Shown here piece by piece: positions 12,590 through 24,885 of a stretch of 64,000 nt of DNA (position 1 is its first letter; the number at the start of each line of letters is the position of its first letter). Made by a program: the position numbers and the translations under genes. The stretch is from Stomorhina lunata. Taxonomy: Eukaryota; Arthropoda; Insecta; Diptera; Rhiniidae. The stretch is from assembly GCA_933228675.1 (NCBI GenBank), contig OW121741.1:18031510-18095509 (forward strand). Reading direction: 5' to 3'. Under the pieces are notes generated by a model. It did not search any database and was not told where the DNA came from. It saw only the letters and a program-made list of their open reading frames with translations.

Positions 12590-14150
12590 CTATTTTTTAA
12601 TAGAAAAATTTCCTTTTTTTATAGGAAATTTTTCAAAAATTTCCTATCTTTATACGAAATTTTTCAAAAACTTCCTAATTTTCTATTTTTATTTTTCAAA
12701 AACTTCATATTTTTGTAAGAAATTTTTTAAAAATTTCATATTTTTAAAGGAGATTTTTCAGAAATTTCCTTTTTTATAGCAAATTTTTCAAAAATTTCCT
12801 TTTTTATAGGATATTTTTAAAAATATCCTTTTTTTATAGGAAATTTTTCATAAGTTTCCTATTTTTACAGGAAATTTTTCAAAAATTTCCTACTTTTTTA
12901 GAAAAATTTTTGTCCAAAAAAATTTTTTCTATGGAAAAATTTTTGTCTAAGAAATTTTTTCTATAGAAAATTTGTTGTCCTAGAAATTTTTGCTAAAGAA
13001 AAATTTTTGCTATAGAAAAATTTTTGCCCAAAGAAATTTTTCTTTAGAAAAATTTTTGTCCAAAGAAATTTTTCTTTAGAAAAATGTTTGTCCAAGAAAT
13101 TTTTTCTTTAGAAAATTTTTTGTCCAAAAAAAATTTTTTATAAAAAAATTTTTGTCCCAGAAATTTTTTCTATAGAAACATTTTTGAAGAAATTTTTTCT
13201 ACAGAAAAATTTTTGTCCATGAAAATTTTTCTATAAAAAAATTTTTGTCACAGAAATTTTTTCTATAAAAAAATTTTTGTACAAGAAATGTTTTCTATAG
13301 AAACATTTTTGTGAAAGAAAGTTTTTCTATAGAAAAACTTTTGTGAAAGAAATTTTTTCTATAGAACAATTTTTGTAAAAGAAATTTTTTCTGCAGAAAA
13401 ATGTTTGTGCAAGAATTTTTTTCTATACCCAAATTTTTTTGCAACAAATTTTTTCTATAGAAATATTTTTCTGCATGAAATTTTTTCTATAGAAAAATTT
13501 TTGTGAAAGATATTTTCTCTATAGAAAAATTTTTATGAAAGAAATTTTTTCTATAGAAAAATTTTTGTGAAAGAAATTTTTTCAATAGAAAAATTTTTGT
13601 GAAAGAAATTTTTTCTATAGAAAAATTTTTGTGAAAGAAATTTTTTCTATAGAAAAATTTTTGTGAAAGAAAAAAAAAATTTTTGTGAAAAAAAATTTCT
13701 ATAGAAAAATTTGTATAGACAAATTTTCTGTAGACAAAATTTGTATAGACAAATTTTCTATAGACAAAATTTGTATAGAAAAATTTTTTATAGAAACATT
13801 TTCTATACACAAATTTTTGTCCAAGAAATGTTTTGTATAGAAAATTTTTGCCCAAGGAATTTTTTCTATAGAAAAATTTCTTAAAAAATAATTTCTATAG
13901 AAAAATTTTCTATAGAAAAAATTTCTATAGAAAAATTTTCCATAGGAAAAATTTCTATGGAAAAAATTTCTATAGAAAAAATTTCTATAGAAAAAATTTC
14001 TTGGTCAAACATTTTTCTAAAAAAAAAGAAAAAATGTCTTGGACAAAAATTTTTCTATAGAAAAAAATTTTTCTTTTTTTATAGAACATTTTTCTATATA
14101 AATTTTTTTCATAGAAAATTTAGCTATAGAAATTTTTTCTATAAATGATT
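12590..14150. repeat. Compound array: 31-bp GGAAATTTTTC family then 32-bp GTCCAAGAAA family
   Basis: 12,590-12,900 holds diverged units of the GGAAATTTTTCAAAAATTTC family. From 12,900 the units switch to the TTTGTCCAAGAAATTTTTTC family with the CTATAG core; a sub-run near 13,490-13,670 has GTGAAAGAAA in place of GTCCAAGAAA. Around 13,880-13,990 only the CTATAG core repeats, and beyond it the units appear inverted (TTCTTGGTCAAAC at about 14,000). Frames at 13,487-13,855 and 13,957-14,148 are repeat translations. Confidence 0.9.
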
Positions 14151-14208
14151 TTAATAATTTACTATTCTATTTTAAGCCGATTTAAATAATTTCAATTTTA
14201 ATATTTGT

Positions 14209-14236
14209 TTTTTTTTTCTTTTTATTTCAGGTGAGT
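14209..14236 (+). promoter_or_regulatory. Recursive splice site (ratchet point, zero-length exon)
   Basis: A long pyrimidine tract ends in TTTATTTCAG and is followed directly by GTGAGT. The 3' splice site AG is at 14,229-14,230 and the 5' splice site GT at 14,231-14,232. This juxtaposed pattern is the established signature of recursive splicing in very long Drosophila introns, where a long intron is removed in steps and no exon is left in the mRNA. It implies that the region is inside a long intron of a + strand gene. The nearest recognisable + strand acceptor downstream is the neuroguidin exon at 41,155, but the link is inferred. A chance match cannot be excluded. Confidence 0.6.
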
Positions 14237-15300
14237 GCTTTAAGGATATTCCTAAACATATCCAAGAATTCTGGTATTTATATTTATTCAGTCCTTTAAC
14301 TCCTGGTGAAACATGAGCCTGTTATTTATTTGACTAATAATTTCGAAATTTAATTGATAGTCTGCCAATTGAAATTTCAACTTTCATAAATATTTAACTT
14401 TCCATATCTGCAGATTTTTTTTATTATTATTTAAGTTCAACAAACACTTCCAATCAATTGTCATATATTGACTACAATTATGCAAAAAGTAAACAGACAA
14501 TCTTAAACTTTTTCCTCGTATATTAAATTTTTTTCAATTCTTTTTCAAAATTCATTATAACTGCAAATGTTTTGTTATGAAAACTCAAACACAAAAGACC
14601 CCAACCCCGTTGTCAAAACATATGCGAAAGGCAGACAGACATACAAACAAACTGTCAACTGGACATCAAACGGAACCTATAGACGGAAGTTAAATGACAC
14701 GACGAGTCGAGCAGTGGAAAAAAATGAGACTTCGATATCGAAAGAAAAGGCAAAAAAATTATACCATTACAAAATAGTGTAAAACATTGCAAAACAAATA
14801 AAGGAATAAAAATCCTGGAAAGGGAAATACAAATTTACACAGTTTTACTACAATCATATGTTGCGTTTAAGAAAAATGTGTTTTCTATGCCAGCAGCCGT
14901 CAAAAGAGGCTCGTTTGAGATCCTTTTTGTTATTCAAAAATGTCCAAACTTCTCCTATTTATGAATAAATAAAAGCTTTTTTGTAAAAAGAAAAGAATTT
15001 ACTGCTAATAGTGAAAGCGAAAAAATATTGTAACTCATCTTTATCAACAAAAAAACCCAATAGTTTATGATGATACACTTGTTGTCCTTAAAAAATGGAC
15101 AAGAAAACTACAGGACAATTTAAAATTTACAAACAAAAAAATTCTAACAAAGAGACAAATACTAAAACGTTGACTACAAACTCCATAAACCAGGAAAAGG
15201 AACTTTCTAACTTATGTTTTAAAACAGCAGCCGGATGTAAAGCATGAGTTTTTTAACACATCCAATAAACGGAAAAATGTAATGTAAGCCCGACTATCTG
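14237..15300. other. AT-rich non-coding DNA
   Basis: Contains a 71-codon open frame (14,567-14,782) rich in Lys, Thr and Asn without a recognisable domain. Not called as a gene. Otherwise nothing is recognised. Confidence 0.5.
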
Positions 15301-17700
15301 AATAAATTTTTTCTATTAAAAATAAATTTTTTCTATAGAAAAATGAATTTTTTCTATAGAAAAATGAATTTTTTCTATAGAAAAATGAATTTTTTCTATA
15401 GAAAAATGAATTTTTTCTATAGAAAAATGAATTTTTTCAATAGAAAAATGAATTTTTTATATAGAAAAATGAATTTTTTCTATAGAAAAATGAATTTTTT
15501 CTATAGAAAAATGAATTTTTTCTATAGAAAAATGAATTTTTTCTATAGAAAAATGAATTTTTTCTATAGAAAAATGAATTTTTTCTATAGAAAAATGAAT
15601 TTTTTCTATAGAAAAAATTCATTTTTCTATAGAAAAATGAATTTTTTCTATAGAAAAAATTCATTTTTCTATAGAAAAATGAATTTTTTCTATAGAAAAA
15701 TGAATTTTTTCTATAGAAAAATGATTTTTTTCTATAGAAAAATGAATTTTTTCTATAGAAAAATGAATTTTTTCTATAAAAAAAATGAATTTTTTCTATA
15801 GAAAAATGAATTTTTTCTATAGAAAAATGAATTTTTTCTATAGAAAAATGATTTTTTTCTATAGAAAAATGAATTTTTTCTATAGAAAAATGAATTTTTT
15901 CTATAAAAAAATGAATTTTTTCTATAGAAAAATGAATTTTTTCTATAGAAAAATGAATTTTTTCTATAGAAAAATTAATTTTTTCTATAGAAAAATGAAT
16001 TTTTTCTATAGAAAAATGAATTTTTTCTATAGAAAAATGAATTTTTTCTATAGAAAAATGAATTTTTTCTATAGAAAAATGAATTTTTTCTATAGAAAAA
16101 TGATTTTTTTTTATAGAAAAATGAATTTTTTCTATAGAAAAATGAATTTTTTTCTATAGAAAAATGAATTTTTTCTATAGAAAAATGAATTTTTTCTATA
16201 GAAAAATGAATTTTTTCTATAGAAAAATGAACTTTTTCTATAGAAAAATGAACTTTTTCTATAGAAAAATGAATTTTTTCTATAGAAAAATGAACTTTTT
16301 CTATAGAAAAATGAATTTTTTCTATAGAAAAATGAATTTTTTCTATAGAAAAATGAATTTTTTCTATAGAAAAATGAATTTTTTCTATAGAAAAATGAAT
16401 TTTTTCTATAGAAAAATGAATTTTTTCTATAGAAAAATGAATTTTTTCTATAGAAAAATGAATTTTTTCTATAGAAAAATGAATTTTTTCTATAGAAAAA
16501 TGAATTTTTTCTATAGAAAAATGAATTTTTTCTATAGAAAAATGAATTTTTTCTATAGAAAAATGAATTTTTTCTATAGAAAAATGAATTTTTTCTATAG
16601 AAAAATGAATTTTTTCTATAGAAAAATGAATTTTTTCTATAGAAAAATGAATTTTTTCTATAGAAAAATGAATTTTTTCTATAGAAAAATGAATTTTTTT
16701 CTACAGAAAAATGAATTTTTTCTATAGAAAAATTAATTTTTTCTATAGAAAAATGAATTTTTTCTATAGAAAAATGAATTTTTTCTATAGAAAAATGAAT
16801 TTTTTCTATAGAAAAATGAATTTTTTCTATAGAAAAATGAATTTTTTCTATAGAAAAATGAATTTTTTCTATAGAAAAATGAATTTTTTCTATAGAAAAA
16901 TGAATGTTTTCTATAGAAAAGTGAATTTTTTCTATAGAAAAATTAATTTTTTCTATAGAAAAATAAATTTTTTCTATAGAAAAATGAATTTTTTCTATAG
17001 AAAAATAAATTTTTTCTATAGAAAAATGAATTTTTTCTATAGAAAAATGAATTTTTTCTATAGAAAAATGAATTTTTTCTATAGAAAAATGAATTTTGTC
17101 TATAGAAAAATTAATTTTTTCTATAGAAAAATGAATTTTGTCTATAGAAAAATGAATTTTTTCTATAGAAAAATGAATTTTTTCTATAGAAAAATGAATT
17201 TTTTCTATAGAAAAATGAATTTTTTCTATAGAAAAATTAATTTTTTCTATAGAAAAATGAATTTTTTCTATAGAAAAATGATTTTTTTTCTATAGAAAAA
17301 TTAATTTTTTCTATAGAAAAATTAATTTTTTCTATAGAAAAAATAATTTTTTCTATAGAAAAAATAATTTTTTCTATAGAAAAAATAATTTTTTCTATAG
17401 AAAAATGAATTTTTTCTTTAGAAAAATGAATTTTTTCTTTAGAAAAATGAATTTTTTCTATAGAAAAATGAATTTTTTCTATAGAAAACTGAATTTTTTC
17501 TATAGAAAAAAGAATTCTTTCTATAGAAAAAAGAATTCTTTCTATAGAAAAATGAATTTTTTCTAAAGAAAAATGAATTTTTTCTAAAGAAAAATGAATT
17601 TTTTCTATAGAAAAAAGAATTTTTTTTATAGAAACAAGAATTCTTTCTATAGAAAAAAGAATTTTTTATATAGAAAAACGAATTTTTTCTAAAGAAAAAT
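15301..17700. repeat. 21-bp minisatellite (GAATTTTTTCTATAGAAAAAT)
   Basis: Roughly 110 copies of a 21-bp unit are centred on the dyad TTTTCTATAGAAAA. Because 21 is a multiple of three, the + strand reads as MNFFYRK repeated in frames up to 194 codons; this is arithmetic, not selection. Two units near 15,615-15,670 are inverted (AATTCATTTTTC). The middle (about 16,160-16,900) is nearly homogeneous; edges degrade into AATAATTTTTTC and AAGAATTCTTTC variants. Confidence 0.96.
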
Positions 17701-18045
17701 TTTTGTCCAAGAAATTTGTTCTACAGAATCATTTTTGTCTAAGAATTTTTTTCTATTAAAACATTTTTGTCCAAAAAAATTTTTTCATCGAAACATTTTT
17801 GTTCAAGATATTTTTTCTAGGGAAAAATATTTGACGAAGAAATTTTTTCTAGAGAAAAATTTTTTCCATAGAAAAATTTTTCTCAGAGAAATGTTTTTTC
17901 TAGAAAATTTTTTCTCCGAGAAATGTTTTCTCTAGAAAAATTTTTGTCCAAGAAATTTTTTCTATAGAAAAATGTTTGTACAAGAAATTTTTTCTATAGA
18001 AATATTTTTGTCCAAAAATTTGTTCTATAGAAAAATTGTTGTTGT
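17701..18045. repeat. 32-bp GTCCAAGAAA minisatellite tail
   Basis: About ten diverged units of the TTTGTCCAAGAAATTTTTTC family lie directly against the 21-bp array and share its CTATAG core. Confidence 0.85.
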
Positions 18046-18789
18046 ATCCCACTAATAGCATATTAGTTTTTTAAACTAAACTGAATTAATCGATATTTTC
18101 AAACCCTTTTTTACAGCCTCTATTCGAACTGTAAAAATAAACTATTCCAATTTCCTATTGCTTTAAAAAGTTTTTTATTCTACACTTGGGTTTTAGGGTT
18201 TGGTTAAATTCTCTAGCTTTTTTTTTTTTCTTTAATAATAGAACACAAATTAATACATTTACAATTTTATGTATGTAAAATGCATGCGTTAATTGTTAAC
18301 AGAGTGACTAGAAAATAAAATAGGGGAAAATTACGCTAAAATTCCTCGGAAACACATTTACGCACTGCAACTCACACCAACTGCTTTTAATTCGCCATTG
18401 CGAAAAAAAAGAATTGAATACATGTCTGCGTATTGGGAGCAACAGTACCAACCAGCCAGTTCTGTTGTGTATCTGTAAACAAGAACATGCACATCCGGTT
18501 GACCACCTACATATGAAATTTTCTATGATTGTGTTTGTATGTATGTATTCGATTGTGTGTCTGTATAGGCTTTTGCTTTATTTTGCATTAAAGGAATTTT
18601 AAAGCAGGTTTTTGTATTTTTTCTTTTTTGTTCGGCTCATACACCCAGTTTGAATTTCTGAAACATTATCGTGTTACGCATATTCTGTATGTATAAGGCA
18701 CAGAAAAATGCATTTATGTTTATTAGGGCAGCGTATATTTTAATTTGAAATGGACATAATTTGCATATCCTTGCATGTGACCCCTTTTA
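18046..18789. other. AT-rich non-coding DNA
   Basis: Unique sequence; the 62-codon frame at 18,414-18,602 shows nothing recognisable. Confidence 0.5.
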
Positions 18790-18943
18790 TTTAAGCTCGC
18801 GTCATTAGATCAAAAGCTTATATATGATCAAAAACTTATATATGGCCAAAAACTTATATATATAGCCTTCTATATATAAGTTTTTGGCCATATATAAGTT
18901 TTTGATCATATATAAGTTTTTTATCTAATGACGCGAGCTTAAA
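18790..18943. mobile_element. Fold-back palindrome (likely MITE/foldback element)
   Basis: The left arm, 18,790-18,865, and right arm, 18,870-18,943, are reverse complements except for two mismatches and a 2-bp length difference, around a 4-base loop. The outer ends read TTTAAGCTCGCGTCATTAG and its complement. Inside each arm an 18-bp subrepeat occurs three times (ACTTATATATGATCAAAA, ACTTATATATGGCCAAAA and a relative). No coding capacity. The structure fits a small fold-back transposon; a target duplication cannot be fixed in the AT-rich flank. Confidence 0.75.
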
Positions 18944-19497
18944 TTAGAAAACAAAAGCTAGTAGAAAGTAGACGTTCCTATAGATAACTAAGGCTAACGC
19001 CTATTTTTCTATAGAAAATCAAGGCTAACGCCTAATTTTGTAAAGAAAACCAAGGCTAACGCCTTCTTTTCTATAGAAAACCAAGGCTAACGCCTACTTT
19101 TCTATAGAAAACCAAGGCTAATGCCCACTTTTCTATGACAACCAGGGCTAACGCCTACCTTTCTATAGAAAACCAAGGCTAACGCCTACTTTTCTATAGA
19201 AATCTAAGGCTTACGCCTACTTTTCTATAGAAAACTAAAGCTAACGCCTATTTTCTTTAGAAAACTAAGACAAACGACTACTTCTCTACATAAAACTAGG
19301 GTTAACGAGTACTTTTCTATAGAAAGCAAATTTTTATAGAAAAAATTTTTCTATAGATAAATTTTCTTAGACAAAAATTTTTCTATAGAAAAAAATTTTT
19401 TATTGAACTTATTTCTTGGACAAAAATTTTCTATAGAAAATAATTTCTTCGACAAAAATATTTCTATAGAAAAATTTCTTGGACAAACATTTTTTAC
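18944..19497. repeat. 31-bp AAGGCTAACGCCTA / CTATAGAAAAC minisatellite
   Basis: About eleven units (18,965-19,325) combine the small dyad GGCTAACGCC with TTTTCTATAGAAAAC. From 19,325 to 19,497 the units change to the TTTCTTGGACAAA family. Isolated copies of the same unit lie at about 6,300-6,360. Confidence 0.9.
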
Positions 19498-19940
19498 TAA
19501 GTCTGAGACAATGGTTTAGACTATGATTTAGACTATGACTTAGACTATGACTTAGACTATGATTTAGACTATCATTTAGACTATGAATGAGACTATGACT
19601 TAGACTATGACTTAGACTATGACATAGATTATGACTTAGACTATGACATAGATTATGACTTAGACTATGACATAGATTATGACTTAGACTATGACTATGA
19701 CTTTGACTACGAGTTTGACTATGACATAGACTTTGATTTAGACTATGACTTAGACTATGATTTAGACTATGACTTAGACCAAGACATAGATTATGACTTA
19801 GACTATGGCTTTGACTATGACTTAGACTATGACTTAGACTATGACTTAGACTATGACTTAGACTATGACTTAGACTACGACTACGATTATATATTAAACT
19901 ATGATTATTAATTATATTATAATTTAAACTATGACTTTTC
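19498..19940. repeat. 12-bp satellite (GACTATGACTTA)n
   Basis: About 36 units, with variants GACATAGATTAT and GACTTTGACTAC. Same family as 22,981-24,885 and 26,100-27,275. Confidence 0.93.
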
Positions 19941-21095
19941 TTTCACAAAAATTTTTCTCTAGAAAAAATTTCTTGGACAAAAATTTTTCTCTAGAAAAAA
20001 TTTCTTGGACAAAAATTTTTCTCTAGAAAAAATTTCTTGGACAAAAATTTTTCTATAGAAAAAATTACTTGAACAAACATTTTTCTGTAGAAAAAATTTC
20101 TTGGACAAAAATTATTCTATAGAAAAAATTTCTTGGACAAAAATTGTTCTCTAGAAAAAATTTCTTGGACAAAAATTTTTCTATAGGAAAAATTACTTGG
20201 TTAAACATTTTTCTGTAGAAAAATTTCTTGGACAAAAGTTTATCTCTAGAAAAAATTGCTTGGACAAAAATTTTTCTATGGAAAAAATTACTTGAACAAA
20301 CATTTTTCTATAGAAAAAATTTCTGGGACAAACATTTTTTCTAGAAAAAATTTCTTGGACACAAATTTTTCTTTACAAAGAATTTCTTGCATTTTTGTCT
20401 AGAAAAAATTTCCTAGCAAAAATTTTTCTCTAGAAAAATTTTCTTGGACAAAAATTTTTTGATGGAAAAGGTTTCTTTTACAAAATTTTTTTCCTGAAAA
20501 TATAAATTTTTCTATTTTTCTATAGAAAAAATGTTTCTATAGAAAAAATTTCTTGGACAAACATTTTTCTATAGGAAAAATATTCTGGACAAAGATTTTT
20601 CTATAGAAAAAAATTTCTGTATAGAAAAAATTTCTTGGACAAACATTTTTCTATAGAAAAAATTTCTTAGACAAAAATTTTTCGATAAAAAAAATTCTAA
20701 GACAAATTTTTCTATCCAAAAAATTTTCTTTCAAAAAAAATTTCTTATACAAAAATTTTTTTTGTAGAAAAAATTTCTTGGGCAAAAAATGTTTATAGAA
20801 AAAATTCTAAAGAAAAAAAAAATTTATTGGACAAACATTTTTCTATCAAAAAATTTCTTGGACAAAAATTTTTCTATAGAAAAAATTTCTTCCACAAAAA
20901 TTTTTCTATAGAAGAAATTTCTAGGGGCAAAAATTTTTCTATAGAAAAAATTTCTTCCACAAAAATTTTTCTATAGAAGAAATTTCTAGGGACAAAAATT
21001 TTTCTATAGAAAAAATTTCTTGGGACAAAAATTTCTTATAGATAAAATTTTTTGGACAAAAATTTTTCTATAAAAAAAAATTTTCTAGAGAAATT
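19941..21095. repeat. 32-bp TTTCTTGGACAAA / CTATAGAAAAAA minisatellite
   Basis: About 35 units, mostly in the orientation TTCTTGGACAAAAATTTTTC. Some units have CTCTAG in place of CTATAG. A pair of units with TTCCAC and TCTAGGGGC/TCTAGGGAC variants (about 20,885 and 20,950) has been duplicated. Confidence 0.92.
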
Positions 21096-22464
21096 TGCCT
21101 CTCTATTTCCGGTACAAAATGCTTTGCCTGAATAACTGTTTTGACATTGCCTACTTCACGTTTTCGTAGAAAACAATTGTTTTCTTCTTTTTTTTCTCTC
21201 AAATACAAATGTCGTTTTGTGGTAAACACAACTACTGCAAGAAATTTAAGGAAAAAACTTGGCTAAAACCACACTAATACTTCAATGGCAATTGTTGTAG
21301 TTGTGTACAAATAAATACATGCGTCATATTTCATACGCATACAACAACACACACTTTCATACATTTGTAGATTTTAATTTTTGTCCAAAAATGTTAAACT
21401 GATGAGGATCTCGGTTGCCTCAGCAGGAGGGATATGGGGGATTGATACATTTTGTATTTGGTTTAACAATGAAATCACATGGAGGCAAGTAAATGGAACC
21501 TTTGCATGGCTTCCAAATACTCTGTTGAATTTTGGCTTTTAATCTCTAATCAATATTTTCGGTTATTGGCATACAGAGAGAAGTAGGATAGAGTGAGATG
21601 CTGCTGCTCCTGTTCTCATTCATTCTCTGGAATAGAGCAAGTACTTGACTAGAACATGGAATTGTATGTGGTCCAATATAATTTTGTATCGACAACATGT
21701 TTTTTTTGTTTTTTGCTCATAGGCATGTGATTATAATCGGGTGTCTATTGCGCGAAATTTTAACTACATTTACATAGTTTTCGCTAAATAAGTACAACAC
21801 AACAGATAACAAAATTTTAATGCTGACTTCACATAAAGTTATTTACTTATATCATAACCTCACATTTTTTATTATCTGTATCGATTTGATGAATCTCAAA
21901 AAAAAAAATTGGCAGATACCGTTGATACCTATAACATTACAGGGGCGCATAAGTGTTTCTAGCTACCGCAGCAATTTCTTTAGGCATTTTGTTGTGCAAT
22001 AAATTTTAGTAGTCGGCACTTTTCTGCTGATAGTTTCATAAAATTTTTTGATAATTTTTAGCCGTAGGTTATTACATTAAATTGGAAATTTTAAATAATC
22101 AAGTGTTTGTTATAACTATGGCAACACTGTGATTAGAATATGGCGTTAGTATAACTATGTATCGAAACGTCGATTAGACTAAGAATGGTGGGCTTTAACG
22201 TGGACTATTATTTGGACTTTGACTTTAAGAAGCTTTTGCCAAAATTAATATGTGATATCTTATTTGATCTGAGTGTGGACGCTAGTTATAGAAAGCTTAT
22301 TCACAAACTTTTTACAAAGAAAAGGTAAGGAACAAATTATTGTCGTCTGACTTGAATACATTAAATAGGAAAACAATACAAGGTTCTCTTACTATGGAAA
22401 CTCCGGTCTAAACGATATTGATGTAATCCTAAAGGAGGTTGAAGTATAAGCTGATAACATGGCA
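21096..22464. other. AT-rich non-coding DNA
   Basis: No supported gene. A 47-codon frame from ATG 22,185 runs into an AG|GTAAGG donor-like site at 22,326, but lies next to satellite-like sequence and is not called. The 60- and 65-codon frames here have no features. Confidence 0.5.
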
Positions 22465-22980
22465 GTGACAGTCAGCATTTTAAGATGACCTGCAACTTCA
22501 AGATTACTTAGCAGTTTAAAGATGACTAGGCACTTTGAGATGTATATATATATATATATAATTCCCCGACAACATTCCAATTGGAACAAGGGGTACTTCT
22601 CTCAGACAATGAGCTGCATCCGATTCTATTTTTAGACTCATTGAAAGGGACCTACGTTTTAACGCCGGCTCCGAACGGCAAATGCATTAGCTAGAGAAGT
22701 TTTACATAGCCTAATACTCAATAACCAGTGGCTAGCTGAGTTATGAGGTGAACCGTCGCTTTTTGAAAATTTATTTTTTCAAGTGAGTCTGGCCAGGGAT
22801 CGAACTTGGGCCTCTGGTATGCTAGGCGGATGACTAACCTGCTATCCTACGGCGGTTCACACTTTGACACTTTGAGATGACTCAGCATTTTAAGATGACT
22901 TAGCACTTCGAGATTACTCAGCAGTTTAAAGATGACTCTGCAGTTTGGAACGACTCAGTATTTTAAGACGAGTCAGAATT
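22465..22980. repeat. Decayed ~20-bp tandem repeat (AAGATGACTCAGCA-like), split by a SINE
   Basis: Words such as TTTAAGATGACTTAGCA and TTTGAGATGACTCAGCA recur at 22,475-22,542 and 22,868-22,980. The SINE at 22,543-22,867 is inserted within this array. Confidence 0.75.
22543..22867 (-). mobile_element. tRNA-derived SINE with target-site duplication
   Basis: Read on the minus strand, the 5' part is tRNA-like. A box A-like GATAGCAGGTTAGTC is at 22,846-22,832 and a canonical box B, AAGTTCGATCCC, at 22,807-22,796, at the spacing of an internal RNA polymerase III promoter. The 3' end is a short (TA)n tail at 22,560-22,543. The element is flanked by identical 12-bp copies of CACTTTGAGATG (22,531-22,542 and 22,868-22,879), the target duplication expected of LINE-mediated insertion. 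The tRNA-like part is bracketed by an 11-bp inverted repeat with one mismatch (22,748-22,758 and 22,850-22,860). Confidence 0.87.
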
Positions 22981-24885
22981 TAAAAACGACTTAGACTATG
23001 AGTTAGACTATGACTTAGATCATGACTTAGACTATGAATTTAGGCTTCGACATAGTCTAAGACTTAGACTATGACATAGACTATTACTTAGACTATAACT
23101 TAGACTATGACTTTCACTATGACTTAGACTATTACTTAGACTATGACTATGACTTAGATTATGACTTAGACTATGACTTAGACTATGACTTAGACTATGA
23201 CTTAGACTATGACTTAGACTATGACTTAGACTATGACTTAGACTATGACTTAGACTATGACTTAGACTATGACTTAGACTATGACTTAGACTATGACTTA
23301 GACTATGACTTAGACTATGACTTAGACTATGACTTAGACTATGACTTAGACTATGACTTAGACTATGACTTAGACTATGACTTAGACTATGACTTAGACT
23401 ATGACTTAGACTATGACATAGACTATGACTTAGACTATGACTTAGACTATGACTTAGACTATGACTTAGACTATGACTTAGACTATGACTTAGACTATGA
23501 GTTAGACTATGACTTAGACTATGACTTAGACTATGACTTAGACTATGACTTAGACTATGACTTAGACTATGACTTAGACTATGACTTAGACTATGACTTA
23601 GACTATGACTTAGACTATGACTTAGACTATGACTTAGACTATGACTTAGACTATGACTTAGACTATGACTTAGACTATGACTTAGACTATGACTTAGACT
23701 ATGACTTAGACTATGACTTAGACTATGACTTAGACTATGACTTAGACTATGACTTAGACTATGACTTAGACTATGACTTAGACTATGACTTAGACTATGA
23801 CTTAGACTATGACTTAGACTATGACTAGACTATGACTTAGACTATGACTTAGACTATGACTTAGACTATGACTTAGACTATGACTTAGACTATGACTTAG
23901 ACTATGACTTAGACTATGACTTAGACTATGACTTAGACTATGACTTAGACTATGACTTAGACTATGACTTAGACTATGACTTAGACTATGACTTAGACTA
24001 TGACTTAGACTATGACTTAGACTATGACTTAGACTATGACTTAGACTATGACTTAGACTATGACTTAGACTATGACTTAGACTATGACTTAGACTATTAC
24101 TATGACTTAGACTATGACTTAGACTATGACTTAGACTATGACTTAGACTATGGCTTAGACTATGACTTAGACTATGACTTAGACTATTACTTGGACCATT
24201 ACTTGGACCATGACTTAAACTATGACTTAGACTATGACTTAGACTATGACTTAGACTATGACTTAGACTATAACTTAGACTATGACCTAGACTATGACTT
24301 AGACTATGGCTTGGACTATAACTGAGACTATGACTTAGACTATGACTTAGACTATGACTTAGATTATGGCATAGACTATGACTTACACTATGACTTAGAC
24401 TATGACTGGACAATTACTTAGAATATGACTTAAACTATGACATAGACTATGTAATTGACTTTGGCTTCTATGTAATTGACTTTGGCTTCGACTATAACTT
24501 AGGCTGTGACTTAGACTATGACTTAGATTATAACTTAGACTCTGACTTAGACTATGACTTAGACTATGATTTAGACTTTGGCTTAGACTAATTACATCAA
24601 CTATTACAAAGACTTTGACTTAGACTATGACTAAGACACAACTTAGACTAATACTAGGATTTAACTTTAACTTAGACTATGACTTATGCTATGACTTAGG
24701 CTATGACTTAGCCAATGACTATGATTTAGACTATGACTTAGACTATATCTTAGACTATGACTTAGACTATGACTTAGGCTATGACTTAGGCTATGACTTA
24801 GACTATGACTTAGACTACGACTTAGACTACGACTTAGGCTATGACTTAGACTATGACTTAGACTTTGACTATGACTTAATTTTAT
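22981..24885. repeat. 12-bp satellite (GACTATGACTTA)n
   Basis: About 158 copies; roughly 23,160-24,080 is almost perfectly homogeneous. The period of 12 keeps frames open on both strands: minus-strand SHSL repeats (23,814-24,413) and plus-strand DYDL repeats (24,627-24,944). These are repeat translations, with no start context or unique sequence, and are not genes. Confidence 0.96.

Noticed and set aside
14567..14782. 71-codon Lys/Thr-rich frame
   Set aside because: No recognisable motif, no supporting splice sites, and within the size expected by chance for this much DNA.
15343..17295. Long frames reading MNFFYRK repeats (152, 124, 187 and 194 codons)
   Set aside because: They are translations of a 21-bp tandem repeat whose length is a multiple of three; no unique sequence or splice context.
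22185..22330. 47-codon plus-strand frame ending at AG|GTAAGG
   Set aside because: Phase 2 at the donor does not fit the phase-0 start of the neuroguidin exon, and the sequence resembles decayed satellite.
22748..22860. A functional tRNA gene
   Set aside because: Box A and B are present but the anticodon region does not form a proper arm, and the sequence sits in a larger unit with a tail and target duplications, so it is a SINE.
23814..24413. 199-codon minus-strand frame of SHSL repeats
   Set aside because: Translation of the 12-bp satellite; the opposite strand is equally open, and there is no unique N- or C-terminus.
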